Below, one piece after another: positions 48,016-56,965 of a stretch of DNA of 64,000 bases. The translations under genes and the position numbers were made by a program. The notes under the pieces are model-generated. The model had not been told where the DNA came from. It saw only the letters and a list, made by a program, of their open reading frames with translations, and made no database searches. This DNA is from Paraglaciecola sp. T6c (GTDB lineage: Bacteria > Pseudomonadota > Gammaproteobacteria > Enterobacterales > Alteromonadaceae): positions 62,001 through 126,000 of the forward strand of contig NC_008228.1 of assembly GCF_000014225.1 (NCBI RefSeq), written 5' to 3'. The number at the start of each line of letters is the position of its first letter. Within the stretch, counting starts at the first letter, position 1.

Positions 48016-49287
48016 TTAAGCAAAGTCAGGAATATCCTTAGCAAGTTTCTTGGCTAATGGCAGGGATATAGACACCGAACTTAGGGTATTTTTGCGGCTT
48101 AGGTCCAGCGGTTGAGCGCTCGCTTGTTTTTTAAAAAAACCTTTGTCTCTGAGTTTAAATACCCGAGTGACAGTAGGCAGTAAACTATTTTCAGCCAGCC
48201 ACAGCAGACCTGCTGTTACAGGGCCTCCTGCCACCAAACCAAGGCCTAAAAAGCCAATACTCAGGGCCACTTTTTTTATGCCCCCGTCTGGCTCGTCGCT
48301 TTCGAAATGCTCAGACAAGGCTCTTGAGTATTTTATTGAAACTTCTTCAACCAGTTTGGCATTGGCTTGGCCGGCAAAAAACTGCTCCATGACATCTTGA
48401 TATTCCTTTTGAACACCCGCGACTTCACTAAATGGGTCGACCAGCTCTTTCCATAACTGAGGGCGGTCAAAGCGTAGTTTCTGCGGTATTTGAATTGAAG
48501 GAATATCTACCAGTTCAGACTCAGTTGGTTGACCGAGCTGAATGAGATCTGCAAAAGCACGGCTATAGCGGGTCTCGACCAAAATTTTACGCTCACTAAA
48601 CTGAGAGCTTAAGCACACAGCAAAGTTGTAATGGTAAGCCTCGGTGGCCAACCCCATTAACTCATTTATTTTTGCTTTGGCATCAGGTGCATCACCCAAA
48701 ATGCTTAAACACGCTTGCTCCCAGCGGGTGCGCGTCGCTTCTTTGTCGGTTTTGTTTTTCGCAGTATATAAATCGAATACTCGCTGAAAGTCATCGTTGG
48801 ACACAGCAGTCATGCCGAGGTTTTCAACCTGCAAATGGCGACTACGCCCGAGCATATTGTCAAAGCCGTGGCTAATGTGCTTCTTAGGCCAAGGAATGAA
48901 GTTTTCGATGCGTTGTAACCCTGGCTCCCACTGCTTTAACATCGACTGTAACGCAGGCCACTCAGAACTTTTTTGCAGGGCTTGAAAACTCTCAACACCT
49001 TGGGCTGACATTTTCTCAGCCACGTCTAACAATCAGCCACTACGGGACATAATTTGTACAAAGTTTGCTTCAATTAAGGCTTTTAATGGGGAAGAACTAG
49101 GGTTAAGCAAAGCGTGGCGAGCAAAAGGATGATTTAGCAAGTAACCATCGTTAATAATGACTTTTTCACCTAATAGAGCTTTACGGACCAGCATCTGATT
49201 AAACTGCGGCTGACCCATTTCTATATTCCAAGGGTAACGTTGCACCACATCATCAAGGGTGCCCAAATAAGTTAATGCCTGTTGCAA
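48016..49287 (-). pseudogene. Uncharacterised gene interrupted by one in-frame TGA
   Basis: One continuous minus-strand reading frame of about 423 codons is split by a single TGA (complement of 49033-49035). The 84 residues before the stop (from ATG 49287, ending VQIMSRSG) continue in the same frame with LLDVAEKMSAQGVES for another 338 residues. No frameshift is needed; a TGG-to-TGA change would explain it. The protein has a charged helical body and one hydrophobic stretch near its C-terminus (VALSIGFLGLGLVAGGPVTAGLLWLAE). I do not recognise a family. A shorter product might start at TTG 49032, but no ribosome-binding site supports it. Confidence 0.75.
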
Positions 49288-49379
49288 ACCAGACCTGCCA
49301 AATTAAAGAGTAAAGGTGTACTGAGTGTACCTCTTTAGTGATTGATTTATATAATAATTATTGTTTTATAAGTTCGCGT

Positions 49380-50201
49380 TCATTCACTGGCAGAAGCTAG
49401 ATAACTGACAGCAATATAGACTACATAAGCGATAAACAAGATGCCGCCTTCAGTACGGCTAAGCCGCCGTCCAGTATATTGCCCACCGCCACCTCGGCAT
49501 GTTTACGTAGAGCGGAGATAATCGATATAGTGAGTTCAGGTAATGAGGTACCGAAGGCGACAAGTGTTAATCCAATAACTGCCTCGGAAACACCTAAACC
49601 GTGCGCAATGCCACAGCACCTTTGTGCAAAATCTGCGAGCCAGCTATTAATAATCCTAATCCAACCACCGATTGTACTACAGACCAAAACATACTTTGCG
49701 GCACATTTTCTATTTCTTGGCCCCCGGCAGCGTGAAGTTCAGCGGCAGGCGCGGATTGGCCCTTCTTACTAAGATACGTCCAGGTTAAATAGGCAGCCAA
49801 TGCACCCAGTAAGAATAGCCCTTCCACAAAACTGGTCACACCTTCGCTACTTAGTGCTATGCATAGCACACTAGCGGCAACTACCACGAGCGCATCGCGG
49901 CGCAAGGATATAGTGGCAACTGTAAGTGGCATGATCATCGCGCACAGCCCCAAGATAAGCAGTACATTGGCAATGTTGCGGCCGATAACATTGCCAATGG
50001 CGATATCTGGCTGGTTGTTTAAAGCAGCGTTTACCGAGACGAATAGTTCCGGCATGGACGTACCAAAGCCAATAATCACTAGGCCACAAAAAAGAGCTGA
50101 CAACCCCACTTTTTAGCTAACCTTAGAGCACCCCGAATAAACCCCTAGCCACCGGCCGTAAGCAGCGTCCCACCAACAAATAAATATAAAATATTGAGCA
50201 T
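49380..50201 (-). pseudogene. Broken sodium/calcium antiporter gene (CaCA, YrbG-like)
   Basis: Reading from ATG 50201, MLNILYLFVGGTLLTAGG is followed by an in-frame TAG where GEGF is expected. A one-base frameshift in an A-run (near 50110-50117) leads to LSALFCGLVIIGFGTSMPELFVS, the alpha-1 repeat. A further frame change leads to IGLTLVAFGTSLPELTISI, the alpha-2 repeat. After AVGNIL the usual helices are missing, and the sequence joins directly to LSRTEGGILFIAYVVYIAVS and LASASE, stop at 49380. One nonsense codon, at least one frameshift and an internal deletion show it is dead. Confidence 0.88.
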
Positions 50202-50603
50202 ATAGAGATGTTTCCAGAGGTGTCGACAACAGTGGTCAACACGCGACGTGAGAATAGCGCACCATCGTATGGATTTTTAAAGTCTCAAAGCAATTATTTG
50301 AGACTAAATGTAAGAGAAGATATCCAATATAAAGTAGGTCAGATGCGTTTAGTTTGGCTGTTAATACTGTAATTCATGTGAGTTACATCCTCTCATACTC
50401 GGAAAACTTCTTTGCAATGAGGAAATCCCTGGTCTTAGCCAAGAGTTGGGCTTCAAAGCGACAGTTAGGTAAAGCCAATTATCAATGATGATTTTCACTT
50501 AGTGCAGCTTTGAGTCTTAAAACCTGTCGTTTTACTGTTTGTGATTTACTCAATAATTTAATATCCTCGTACATTATCCAGTTGTAATTAAAGGGAATTT
50601 TTG
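50202..50603. other. Intergenic stretch with one hairpin
   Basis: No coding sequence found. AGTCTCAAA-GCAATTA-TTTGAGACT (50279-50303) is a perfect 9-bp stem without a T-tract, so a protein-binding site or mRNA hairpin rather than a standard terminator. The last 30 nt hold the ribosome-binding site of the next gene. Confidence 0.45.
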
Positions 50604-52013
50604 ATGTTTAAAGGGTCAGTATTATTAGGTGTTGGCATATTGTTAGCGGGCTGTGGTGGTGGCAGTGGTTCATCGAGCACACCGTCAAGTGGCTCAACCG
50701 GTGGCGGTACAACACCTGTGGCCAAAAATGTCAGTGCTGCTTTGGAGTATGTAAACGCGTGCGGTATGTCGATCCCTGCAACCGATGCTGCCGTGATTGT
50801 TCATAACAATGACATGTCCAACAAAGACGTATTTTTTGCTGATCAAAGCGGAAATGTAACGATTGAAAATAGCCAAGATACCTTAACGCTTTCCGTTGTT
50901 TTCCGAGGGCAGTCTGAAGTAGCAGGCGTCAAGCCTGTTCACATGAAGACTTATATTGACCATCCCGCCATTGAACTTGGCACGTTGAAGCATTTTACAA
51001 AAGATGCTTCAACGTGTGAATGTCAGACAACAAATGTGGTTGTTAACTTGCCAGATTCTTCACTGTTTCCAAGTTCAAGCTCATTGAGAAATTACAAAAG
51101 CATAGGCGGAAAAAGTTCTGATTTTGGCAGGGTTGCCTTCTCTGACGTCGAATATTGTAAAGATCAGGACGATAAATGGCCTGTTCTCACCGCCTTTGTC
51201 AAAGTGACTGATGATGAAACTTATGGTGCGGTGCTCGATAATATTAGCGCAGTGAGTGAAGTGGATGCCACCTTGACTGGCCAAGCATTGAGTGTGAATA
51301 CGAGAGCACCATATAAACAATACAGTGCACGGATAGGGAATGCGCAGCATTTCAGCAATTCCGTTTACAGCTCACAGGAAAGTATTCATTCGTTTAATTC
51401 AGACCTGATAGAGCAGCACTATGTGTCGGCTTACTCTATTCAAAATCTGGACAATATCCCTGAAGCTGAGGATGCCTTCGAATTAAGTATTGTAGAAAAA
51501 AGAACCCAAGATGTTAATCAAACTTTCGACTTAACACTTCCGATCCTGGATTATCCAGCACTAGGAGCAATATTAGAAGAATCTGGCAGCTACTCTATCA
51601 CTCACAATCGCGATTTTGACTTCGTTTTCTTAGCCGTAGAAGCCATTCATGATGATAAACCTCTGCTAGATTGGCAGGTGCTGGCGCCTTTATCAGGACG
51701 TTCAATCCCGATAGATAATATTGATATTGAGCAATTTATTCCTGAAGCGTCGCTTGATCAATCTGTTGATAGTGTTTTGATAACCCTTGCAGCAGAAGGG
51801 TATGATTACATTAATAGCTACGACGAATTTCTCAGAACGGATATTGCACAGCGCAATAGCCAAGCAGAGCCAGAAGAATCGATGTATTACTTTTCGCAGC
51901 GCTCGTTCGTCATGTCAGAGCTAGATTTTAGTGCAAAAGCCGCTAAGGTCATCTCAACTGACATGCCTCGGGCAAAATCAACAATAAGTGCTAAAGCTTT
52001 GCCTATACGCTAG
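50604..52013 (+). CDS. Lipoprotein of unknown function
   Basis: A 469-residue lipoprotein: signal MFKGSVLLGVGILLAGC with the lipobox Cys at 17, then a Gly/Ser/Thr-rich linker (GGGSGSSSTPSSGSTGGG) and a globular part of unknown type with a Cys pair (STCECQ). The style (CGGGSGS linker) is common for surface lipoproteins of marine Alteromonadales. An AAGGGAA ribosome-binding site supports ATG 50604 over TTG 50601. No recognisable domain. Single gene. Confidence 0.8.
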   Translation: MFKGSVLLGVGILLAGCGGGSGSSSTPSSGSTGGGTTPVAKNVSAALEYVNACGMSIPATDAAVIVHNNDMSNKDVFFADQSGNVTIENSQDTLTLSVVFRGQSEVAGVKPVHMKTYIDHPAIELGTLKHFTKDASTCECQTTNVVVNLPDSSLFPSSSSLRNYKSIGGKSSDFGRVAFSDVEYCKDQDDKWPVLTAFVKVTDDETYGAVLDNISAVSEVDATLTGQALSVNTRAPYKQYSARIGNAQHFSNSVYSSQESIHSFNSDLIEQHYVSAYSIQNLDNIPEAEDAFELSIVEKRTQDVNQTFDLTLPILDYPALGAILEESGSYSITHNRDFDFVFLAVEAIHDDKPLLDWQVLAPLSGRSIPIDNIDIEQFIPEASLDQSVDSVLITLAAEGYDYINSYDEFLRTDIAQRNSQAEPEESMYYFSQRSFVMSELDFSAKAAKVISTDMPRAKSTISAKALPIR

Positions 52014-52099
52014 TACTTTTTCGTTCAAGGCAGCCTTCCATTATCTAATAAGTATGGGGGGCTTGTCATCTAGGTGTAGCCTACCTACTTAAAATATAG

Positions 52100-52525
52100 T
52101 TAAACGGCCACAACCAAATCAAGCAAATCCATTAGCTGTTTACTTTGTGCTGGGGTAATCGCTGCAAATTGACACAATACTTTGTCGGGGACGTCAGTGG
52201 CTTTAAGCTTTAACGCTTGGCCTGAGTCACTGAGCTTTATTACCCGTTTTCGTTTGTCTTGCTCGTCTTTAATGATGTTAAGCAGCTCTTTGTCTGCCAT
52301 CTTTTTCAAAATTTGCGTCATCGCGCCACCATCGATAGCGGTTTGCTCGATGAGTTGGGCGATGGTGATCCCGTCCTTTTCCCATAACGCCATCATCACC
52401 ACATATTGCGGGTAGGTCAGATTCAGTGCAAGTAAAGGCTCGCGATAGGCACGGGCGATATTATTGGAAGCCATGTACAAGCGATGACATAGCTGATTTT
52501 TTAACTGTAAGTTTTCAAACGACAT
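52100..52525 (-). CDS. ohrR: Organic hydroperoxide regulator, MarR family
   Basis: A thiol-based repressor of ohr. The 141-residue MarR protein begins NLQLKNQLCHRLYMASNNIARAYREPLLALNLTYPQYVVMMALWE. The Cys in NQLC is the peroxide-sensing residue of OhrR, and AMTQILKKMADKELL is the DNA-recognition helix. Divergent from ohr, with two palindromes between them. Oxidation of the Cys by organic peroxide should release DNA (family knowledge). Confidence 0.92.
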   Translation of the reverse strand: MSFENLQLKNQLCHRLYMASNNIARAYREPLLALNLTYPQYVVMMALWEKDGITIAQLIEQTAIDGGAMTQILKKMADKELLNIIKDEQDKRKRVIKLSDSGQALKLKATDVPDKVLCQFAAITPAQSKQLMDLLDLVVAV

Positions 52526-52547
52526 AATTTACCTCGAAGTGCATTTT

Positions 52548-52563
52548 AATTTGCATGCAAATT
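52548..52563. promoter_or_regulatory. Probable OhrR operator 1
   Basis: Perfect 16-bp palindrome AATTTGCATGCAAATT, 22 nt upstream of the ohrR start. Its core TTGCATGCAA recurs in the second palindrome 44 bp away. Placement between divergent ohrR and ohr points to OhrR binding. Confidence 0.75.
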
Positions 52564-52591
52564 ATTTGCAAAGAGTATTTATTCGGCCTAA

Positions 52592-52609
52592 TATTTTGCA
52601 TGCAAAATA
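52592..52609. promoter_or_regulatory. Probable OhrR operator 2
   Basis: Perfect 18-bp palindrome TATTTTGCATGCAAAATA, 45 nt upstream of the ohr start, with the same TTGCATGCAA core as operator 1. The 44-bp centre-to-centre distance is close to four helical turns, so both sites face the same side of the DNA. Confidence 0.75.
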
Positions 52610-52654
52610 AATTCATCGTTTAACTTTACTAAAAACCTCACCGCGGAGAAATTT

Positions 52655-53083
52655 ATGAACGTATTACAAAATGTCGCATACACTGCAAAAGCCACTGCAA
52701 CAGGGGGCCGTGCTGGTTCAGCAAAATCTGATGATGGTCGTTTAGATGTCACGCTATCGACGCCTAAAGGGTTAGGGGGTGATGACGGGCAGGGCACAAA
52801 TCCTGAGCAATTATTTGCAGCGGGTTATGCCGCGTGTTTTATCGGCGCGTTAAAAGCGGTGGCCGGCCAAGCCAAAATCGCCTTGCCTAGTGATGTGTAC
52901 ATTAATTCAGAGGTATCTATTGGTGGTATCGAAAATGGTTTTGGTATTGCCGCAAAATTGGCGGTATCACTAGGGGACATGGACAAAAGGCAAGCCCAAG
53001 CTTTGGTGGAGAAAGCACATCATGTGTGCCCTTATTCAAATGCTACCCGTGGCAATATCGAAGTGGAAATTTCAGTTATTTAG
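52655..53083 (+). CDS. ohr: Organic hydroperoxide resistance peroxidase
   Basis: A 142-residue OsmC/Ohr family thiol peroxidase that reduces organic and fatty-acid hydroperoxides. The two catalytic Cys lie in AAGYAACFIGALKAVA and AHHVCPYSNATRGN, and the GTNPEQLFAAGYAACF signature is complete. Divergent from ohrR, whose operators lie in the shared promoter region. A GCGGAG site precedes the ATG. Confidence 0.96.
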   Translation: MNVLQNVAYTAKATATGGRAGSAKSDDGRLDVTLSTPKGLGGDDGQGTNPEQLFAAGYAACFIGALKAVAGQAKIALPSDVYINSEVSIGGIENGFGIAAKLAVSLGDMDKRQAQALVEKAHHVCPYSNATRGNIEVEISVI

Positions 53084-53102
53084 TACTGCCACGCAGCAAT
53101 AA

Positions 53103-53128
53103 TAAGCCAGCTTTTTTTAGCTGGCTTA
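53103..53128. terminator. Hairpin between convergent ohr and the small membrane gene
   Basis: TAAGCCAGCT and AGCTGGCTTA form a perfect 10-bp stem around a T6 loop. The T-tract after the stem is weak on either strand, so termination is likely but not certain. Confidence 0.6.
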
Positions 53129-53139
53129 AAAAATATTCG

Positions 53140-53256
53140 CTATTCTAATCCGTCTTTATGATCATTTAGAGGGTCGTCGTGTTTTAGTCTCGAGGCCATC
53201 CAAATACTGCCAAGCACAAACATCGTCACAGGTATTAAAAACCACAGTTGGTCCAT
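53140..53256 (-). CDS. Small single-pass membrane protein, 38 residues
   Basis: Found by hand. ATG (complement of 53254-53256) has an AAGGA ribosome-binding site 8 nt upstream and opens a 38-codon frame ending TAG at 53140. The product begins MDQLWFLIPVTMFVLGSIWM, a single transmembrane helix, and ends with a polar tail (RLKHDDPLNDHKDGLE). Size and form recall small subunits attached to membrane complexes such as oxidases, but no family is recognised. It is flanked downstream by a hairpin. Whether it is translated needs proof. Confidence 0.6.
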   Translation of the reverse strand: MDQLWFLIPVTMFVLGSIWMASRLKHDDPLNDHKDGLE

Positions 53257-53462
53257 AGCGTTATTCCTTATTATCTATTTATGACGCAGCACATTTCCTG
53301 TTCAGATTAATGATATTAAGCGGATTTACAACGCTTGTTTCATGTTTACGTTTTGCCTAACTATTAAACTAATTGATTGCGCATCAACAGCCATAACGAT
53401 TTGCATTTGCCCAAGCCTTACACAAATAATGCCCAATAATTTCCCTAAGACGCTGGATACTC

Positions 53463-54398
53463 GTGATCATTAAACACCAAGAAAAAATAGCTTCCCCAGA
53501 GGTAATTCAACGTCAGTTCGAGGCCTTAGGCTACATTTGCAGCCCCTCTGTGGCGACGGCCATTTACTTAGCGTGTCACTTACAAAAGCCTATCTTGATT
53601 GAAGGACCGCCTGGTGTGGGTAAAACCGAGCTCGCTAAAATCACCGCTGCGTATCTCAATGCACCACTTATTCGCATGCAGTGCTATGAAGGGCTGGATG
53701 AGTCAAAAGCCTTATACGAGTGGAAGTACGGCAAGCAATTGCTCTACACCCAAGTGCTAAAAGAACAGTTGGGGGATGTGCTTAGGGGCGCGCGGGGATT
53801 GGATGAGTCCATCGCTCGATTACATGATTTTGGTGATATTTTTTATTCACAGGATTTTTTAGAGCCCAGGCCCTTGTTACAAGCTTTGCAAAGCGAAGAA
53901 GGCGCTGTGTTGCTGGTGGATGAAATTGACAAGGCAGATCAGGAGTTTGAGGCCTTCTTACTTGAGTTACTGTCGGATTATCAAGTGTCTATACCCGAAA
54001 TTGGCACGGTAAAAGCCTGTTCAACGCCCATCGTGATGTTGACTAGCAACAATACGCGTGAGCTTGGGGATGCGTTGAAACGCCGCTGCTTACACCTGTA
54101 TATTCCTTTCCCCGACACTGAGCTGGAAAGTCGTATTTTGGCTGCTCAAGTGGATAATTTAGACGCCCAGTTACGAGAGCAAATTGTGGCGCTGATGGCC
54201 AAGCTACGCGACATGCCTTTGAAGAAATCCCCCGCGGTTAGCGAAACGATCGATTGGGCAAGGGCGCTACTGCTTTTAAACGTAGAAGAGCTTGACCCGC
54301 ACTGGGTTAAAGAAACGCTTAACCTACTGTTAAAATTTCAGGATGACATCGAGTTAGTCGAGCCAGAGATCACCAATTTGCTTAAAGGTTTGGCTTAA
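53463..54398 (+). CDS. MoxR-type AAA+ ATPase
   Basis: A 311-residue AAA+ ATPase with Walker A IEGPPGVGKTEL (about residues 46-57), Walker B VLLVDEIDKAD, sensor 1 MLTSNNTRELGDALKRRC and an arginine-finger region. MoxR proteins pair with VWA-domain partners as chaperones that insert metals or mature enzyme complexes, and a VWA protein follows at once (stop and start abut at 54398/54399). It starts with GTG at 53463. The target of the pair is not visible in the window. Confidence 0.92.
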   Translation: MIIKHQEKIASPEVIQRQFEALGYICSPSVATAIYLACHLQKPILIEGPPGVGKTELAKITAAYLNAPLIRMQCYEGLDESKALYEWKYGKQLLYTQVLKEQLGDVLRGARGLDESIARLHDFGDIFYSQDFLEPRPLLQALQSEEGAVLLVDEIDKADQEFEAFLLELLSDYQVSIPEIGTVKACSTPIVMLTSNNTRELGDALKRRCLHLYIPFPDTELESRILAAQVDNLDAQLREQIVALMAKLRDMPLKKSPAVSETIDWARALLLLNVEELDPHWVKETLNLLLKFQDDIELVEPEITNLLKGLA

Positions 54399-55769
54399 GT
54401 GCGTTTTATCGCTGATTTTATTGGTGCACTGCGTGAAGCGGGTTTGCCTATATCCCCGGCCGAATCGTTAGATGCGATAAAGGCGATTGGGCTGTTGGGG
54501 CTTGGGTCGCGAGCAACAGCCAAATCCGTATTGGCGCTCACGCTAGTGAAGCGCCAGCAAGACCAAGCCACGTACCACGAATTGTTTGAGTTGTATTTTG
54601 CTAATATCGAAAATGAGAAAGACGGCGACGACGGTACGCTTGAATCGCCAGCAGCGACAGACAAGCAGCAAAAACAAAATCGAGAAAACGCTGAGGCAAA
54701 AGGCGGGTCGGTAGCCACTGCTAGCTCTGCATTAGGACAGTTTCTCGCACAACAACAAGATATGGCGTTAGCCATTGCACAAGCGGCGAAAGCCGAAGAT
54801 CTATCTTCTATTGTTTTCTTTACTCAAAAGAATCACTTCGCTTACAAAATAATGCAACGCCTTGGGGGGGATGAATTAAGCGCTGAACTTCGCGCTACGC
54901 CAGATAGCCCAGAACAAAAAAGACTGCAAGATCAACTAACACAGGCCCGTGCACGTTTGCTTGAGCAAGTGAAAGACTATGTAGAGCAGCAATACCTTAT
55001 TTTCGCTCGGCACAAGGGGGCGAAGTTTCGTGAAGATCACCTACAGCAAGCAAAATTAAGCCAACTTGAGCATACCGATTACGCACTAATGCAGCGCTTA
55101 GTGCAAAAGGCGGCGCGCAAACTAGCCACCCAGCACAGCCGTAGGCGCCTAACACGTAAGCGCGGGCAATTGGATGTTCGTAAAACCATTGCGGCAAATG
55201 CAGCGTTTGATGGTGCCTTGTTTCACACTCGCTGGAAGGCAACGCGCGTAGAGCGACCTAAAATCATGGTGATTTGTGACGTCAGTGGTTCAGTGAGTCG
55301 CGTGGCGCGTTTCTTGTTATTGTTTTTGTATTCACTGCAAGACGTTATCCCCAAAGTACGCTCGTTCGTGTTTGCCTCAGATATGATTGAAGTCACCACG
55401 CTATTACAACAAGAAGACATAGAATCTGCACTGGAAAAAATTATGCAACGTTGGGGCGGCCTGTCGACCGATTATGGCAAGGCGCTGGCAGGCTTTCAGG
55501 ATCAAGCCCTAACCAGTATCGATAAAAAAACCACGGTTATTTTGCTCGGAGATGCACGCAATAACGACGGGGATGGGCGCACCGACATTTGGCAAAAAGT
55601 GTATCGCCAAAGTAAACGGGTGCTGTGGCTAAACCCAGAGCAACACAACAGCTGGGACACGGGCGATTCAATCATGTCTGAGTATTCGCCTTGGTGTAGT
55701 AGCGTTGAGCCATGCCGTAACCTGAAAGACATTGAAGGTATATTTGGCCGAATTTTAAAGTATTCGTAA
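54399..55769 (+). CDS. VWA-domain protein, CoxE-like partner of MoxR
   Basis: A 456-residue protein with an N-terminal helical domain, a charged low-complexity linker (about residues 70-110), and a C-terminal von Willebrand A domain carrying the MIDAS motif VICDVSGSVS (about residue 290). The form is that of CoxE-like proteins paired with MoxR ATPases. It starts with GTG directly after the MoxR stop, so the two are coupled. Its function outside such pairs is unknown. Confidence 0.9.
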   Translation: MRFIADFIGALREAGLPISPAESLDAIKAIGLLGLGSRATAKSVLALTLVKRQQDQATYHELFELYFANIENEKDGDDGTLESPAATDKQQKQNRENAEAKGGSVATASSALGQFLAQQQDMALAIAQAAKAEDLSSIVFFTQKNHFAYKIMQRLGGDELSAELRATPDSPEQKRLQDQLTQARARLLEQVKDYVEQQYLIFARHKGAKFREDHLQQAKLSQLEHTDYALMQRLVQKAARKLATQHSRRRLTRKRGQLDVRKTIAANAAFDGALFHTRWKATRVERPKIMVICDVSGSVSRVARFLLLFLYSLQDVIPKVRSFVFASDMIEVTTLLQQEDIESALEKIMQRWGGLSTDYGKALAGFQDQALTSIDKKTTVILLGDARNNDGDGRTDIWQKVYRQSKRVLWLNPEQHNSWDTGDSIMSEYSPWCSSVEPCRNLKDIEGIFGRILKYS

Positions 55770-55773
55770 TACG

Positions 55774-56760
55774 CTAAGCCTGCGTTTTAGTGTCCGTTGG
55801 GCGCAAACGCTGGCGATATTCCCTCGGGGTAACATCTGTCAAAGACTTAAACACCTTCGAAAATGAGCTGATATCCCGATAACCCACACCCATTCCAATG
55901 GTTTTAATGCTGTCTTGGGTATTGCCTAAGCGGTGCTTAGCGGCTTCTATTCGCAGTCGTTGTAAATAGCGAGAGGGTAGCTCACCGGTTGCTTTTTGAA
56001 ATCGGCGAATAAAGGTGCGTCTGCTCATGCCAATTTGATTAGCCAACGCTTGTAGCTCAACGCTTTGGGTAAAATGCTCGTCTAGCCAGTCTTGTGCCCG
56101 GTGAATACCCACGTCTCGATGCTGACGAAACCCCGCGATATTGATCAAATTTAAATCATAAGTACGACGACTATCAAAGCTGATGTCTCGGGCCAAGCCA
56201 GCAGCAATGGATGCGCCGCAAAACTTCTCAACCAAGTGTAAGCTTAAATCCATCGACGCATTCTGCCCGTTTGAGCTATAAATTCTGGCATGCTCAACAC
56301 TGGCTTGGTTAGCCTGCCACTGCACCTTTGGGTATCGCAGTTCGAACTCGCGCAAATGTCGCCAATAGGTAGTGGCACGTCCGCCATCTAACAGCCCCGC
56401 TTCTGCCGCCCAAAAAATACCGCTGTTAACCCCTGCTATGCGTGCTCCCTTTGCATGCTGTTTAGCCAGCCACGGGGGAATGCTTGGGTATTGCTCGGTA
56501 AGATGCTGAAAATCCCCCCAGTAATGGGCCAGCATGATCAGGTTATATGGCTCATCACCAATAACGGCATCACCTTGAATTGACTGCCCGCCATACAGTT
56601 GCACTGGCTGGCTATCAGCACTTACCAAATCGCAGTGAAACTGCTGATCTTTGGGGCGGCGCAAATTAACGCTGTGAAATAGCTCCATTGAGCCATACAC
56701 AGTGGACGCCCAAGCGCCGTTAAAAATCAGTAAGGCTACCCGCCATTTCGCATCTGCCAC
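55774..56760 (-). CDS. GlxA-type AraC family regulator (DJ-1/PfpI-like N-domain)
   Basis: A transcription factor of about 328 residues: an N-terminal class I glutamine-amidotransferase-like domain (VALLIFNGAWASTVYGSMELF) and a C-terminal AraC helix-turn-helix pair (LANQIGMSRRTFIRRFQKATGELPSRYLQRLRIEAAKHRL, GYRDISSFSKVFKSLTDVTPREYRQRL). The start is taken as GTG 56760 with a GGAG site 8 nt upstream; GTG 56769 abuts that site. Divergent from the acyl-CoA dehydrogenases, which it may control (inference from position). Confidence 0.9.
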   Translation of the reverse strand: MADAKWRVALLIFNGAWASTVYGSMELFHSVNLRRPKDQQFHCDLVSADSQPVQLYGGQSIQGDAVIGDEPYNLIMLAHYWGDFQHLTEQYPSIPPWLAKQHAKGARIAGVNSGIFWAAEAGLLDGGRATTYWRHLREFELRYPKVQWQANQASVEHARIYSSNGQNASMDLSLHLVEKFCGASIAAGLARDISFDSRRTYDLNLINIAGFRQHRDVGIHRAQDWLDEHFTQSVELQALANQIGMSRRTFIRRFQKATGELPSRYLQRLRIEAAKHRLGNTQDSIKTIGMGVGYRDISSFSKVFKSLTDVTPREYRQRLRPTDTKTQA

Positions 56761-56965
56761 AGTATTCACTCCGCTTTATTATTTATCCGCCATTGGCTGA
56801 GAGCATCATTTTTTGCATACGTGTTATTTGGCACATATGCCAGATTAAGTGGCATTTTACCCTAAGTACAAAAAGAAGGAAGGGGCGTACAGTAGTGGTA
56901 TGCAGTATTAAAATGCGGTGGCTACTTATTAGCTACAAATGATCAATTGAACGAGGATGCAGCAA

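Noticed and set aside
49033-49035. TGA as a selenocysteine codon
   Set aside because: No SECIS-like structure recognised downstream, no family with Sec here, and the position follows SRSG, where a mutated Trp codon is simpler.
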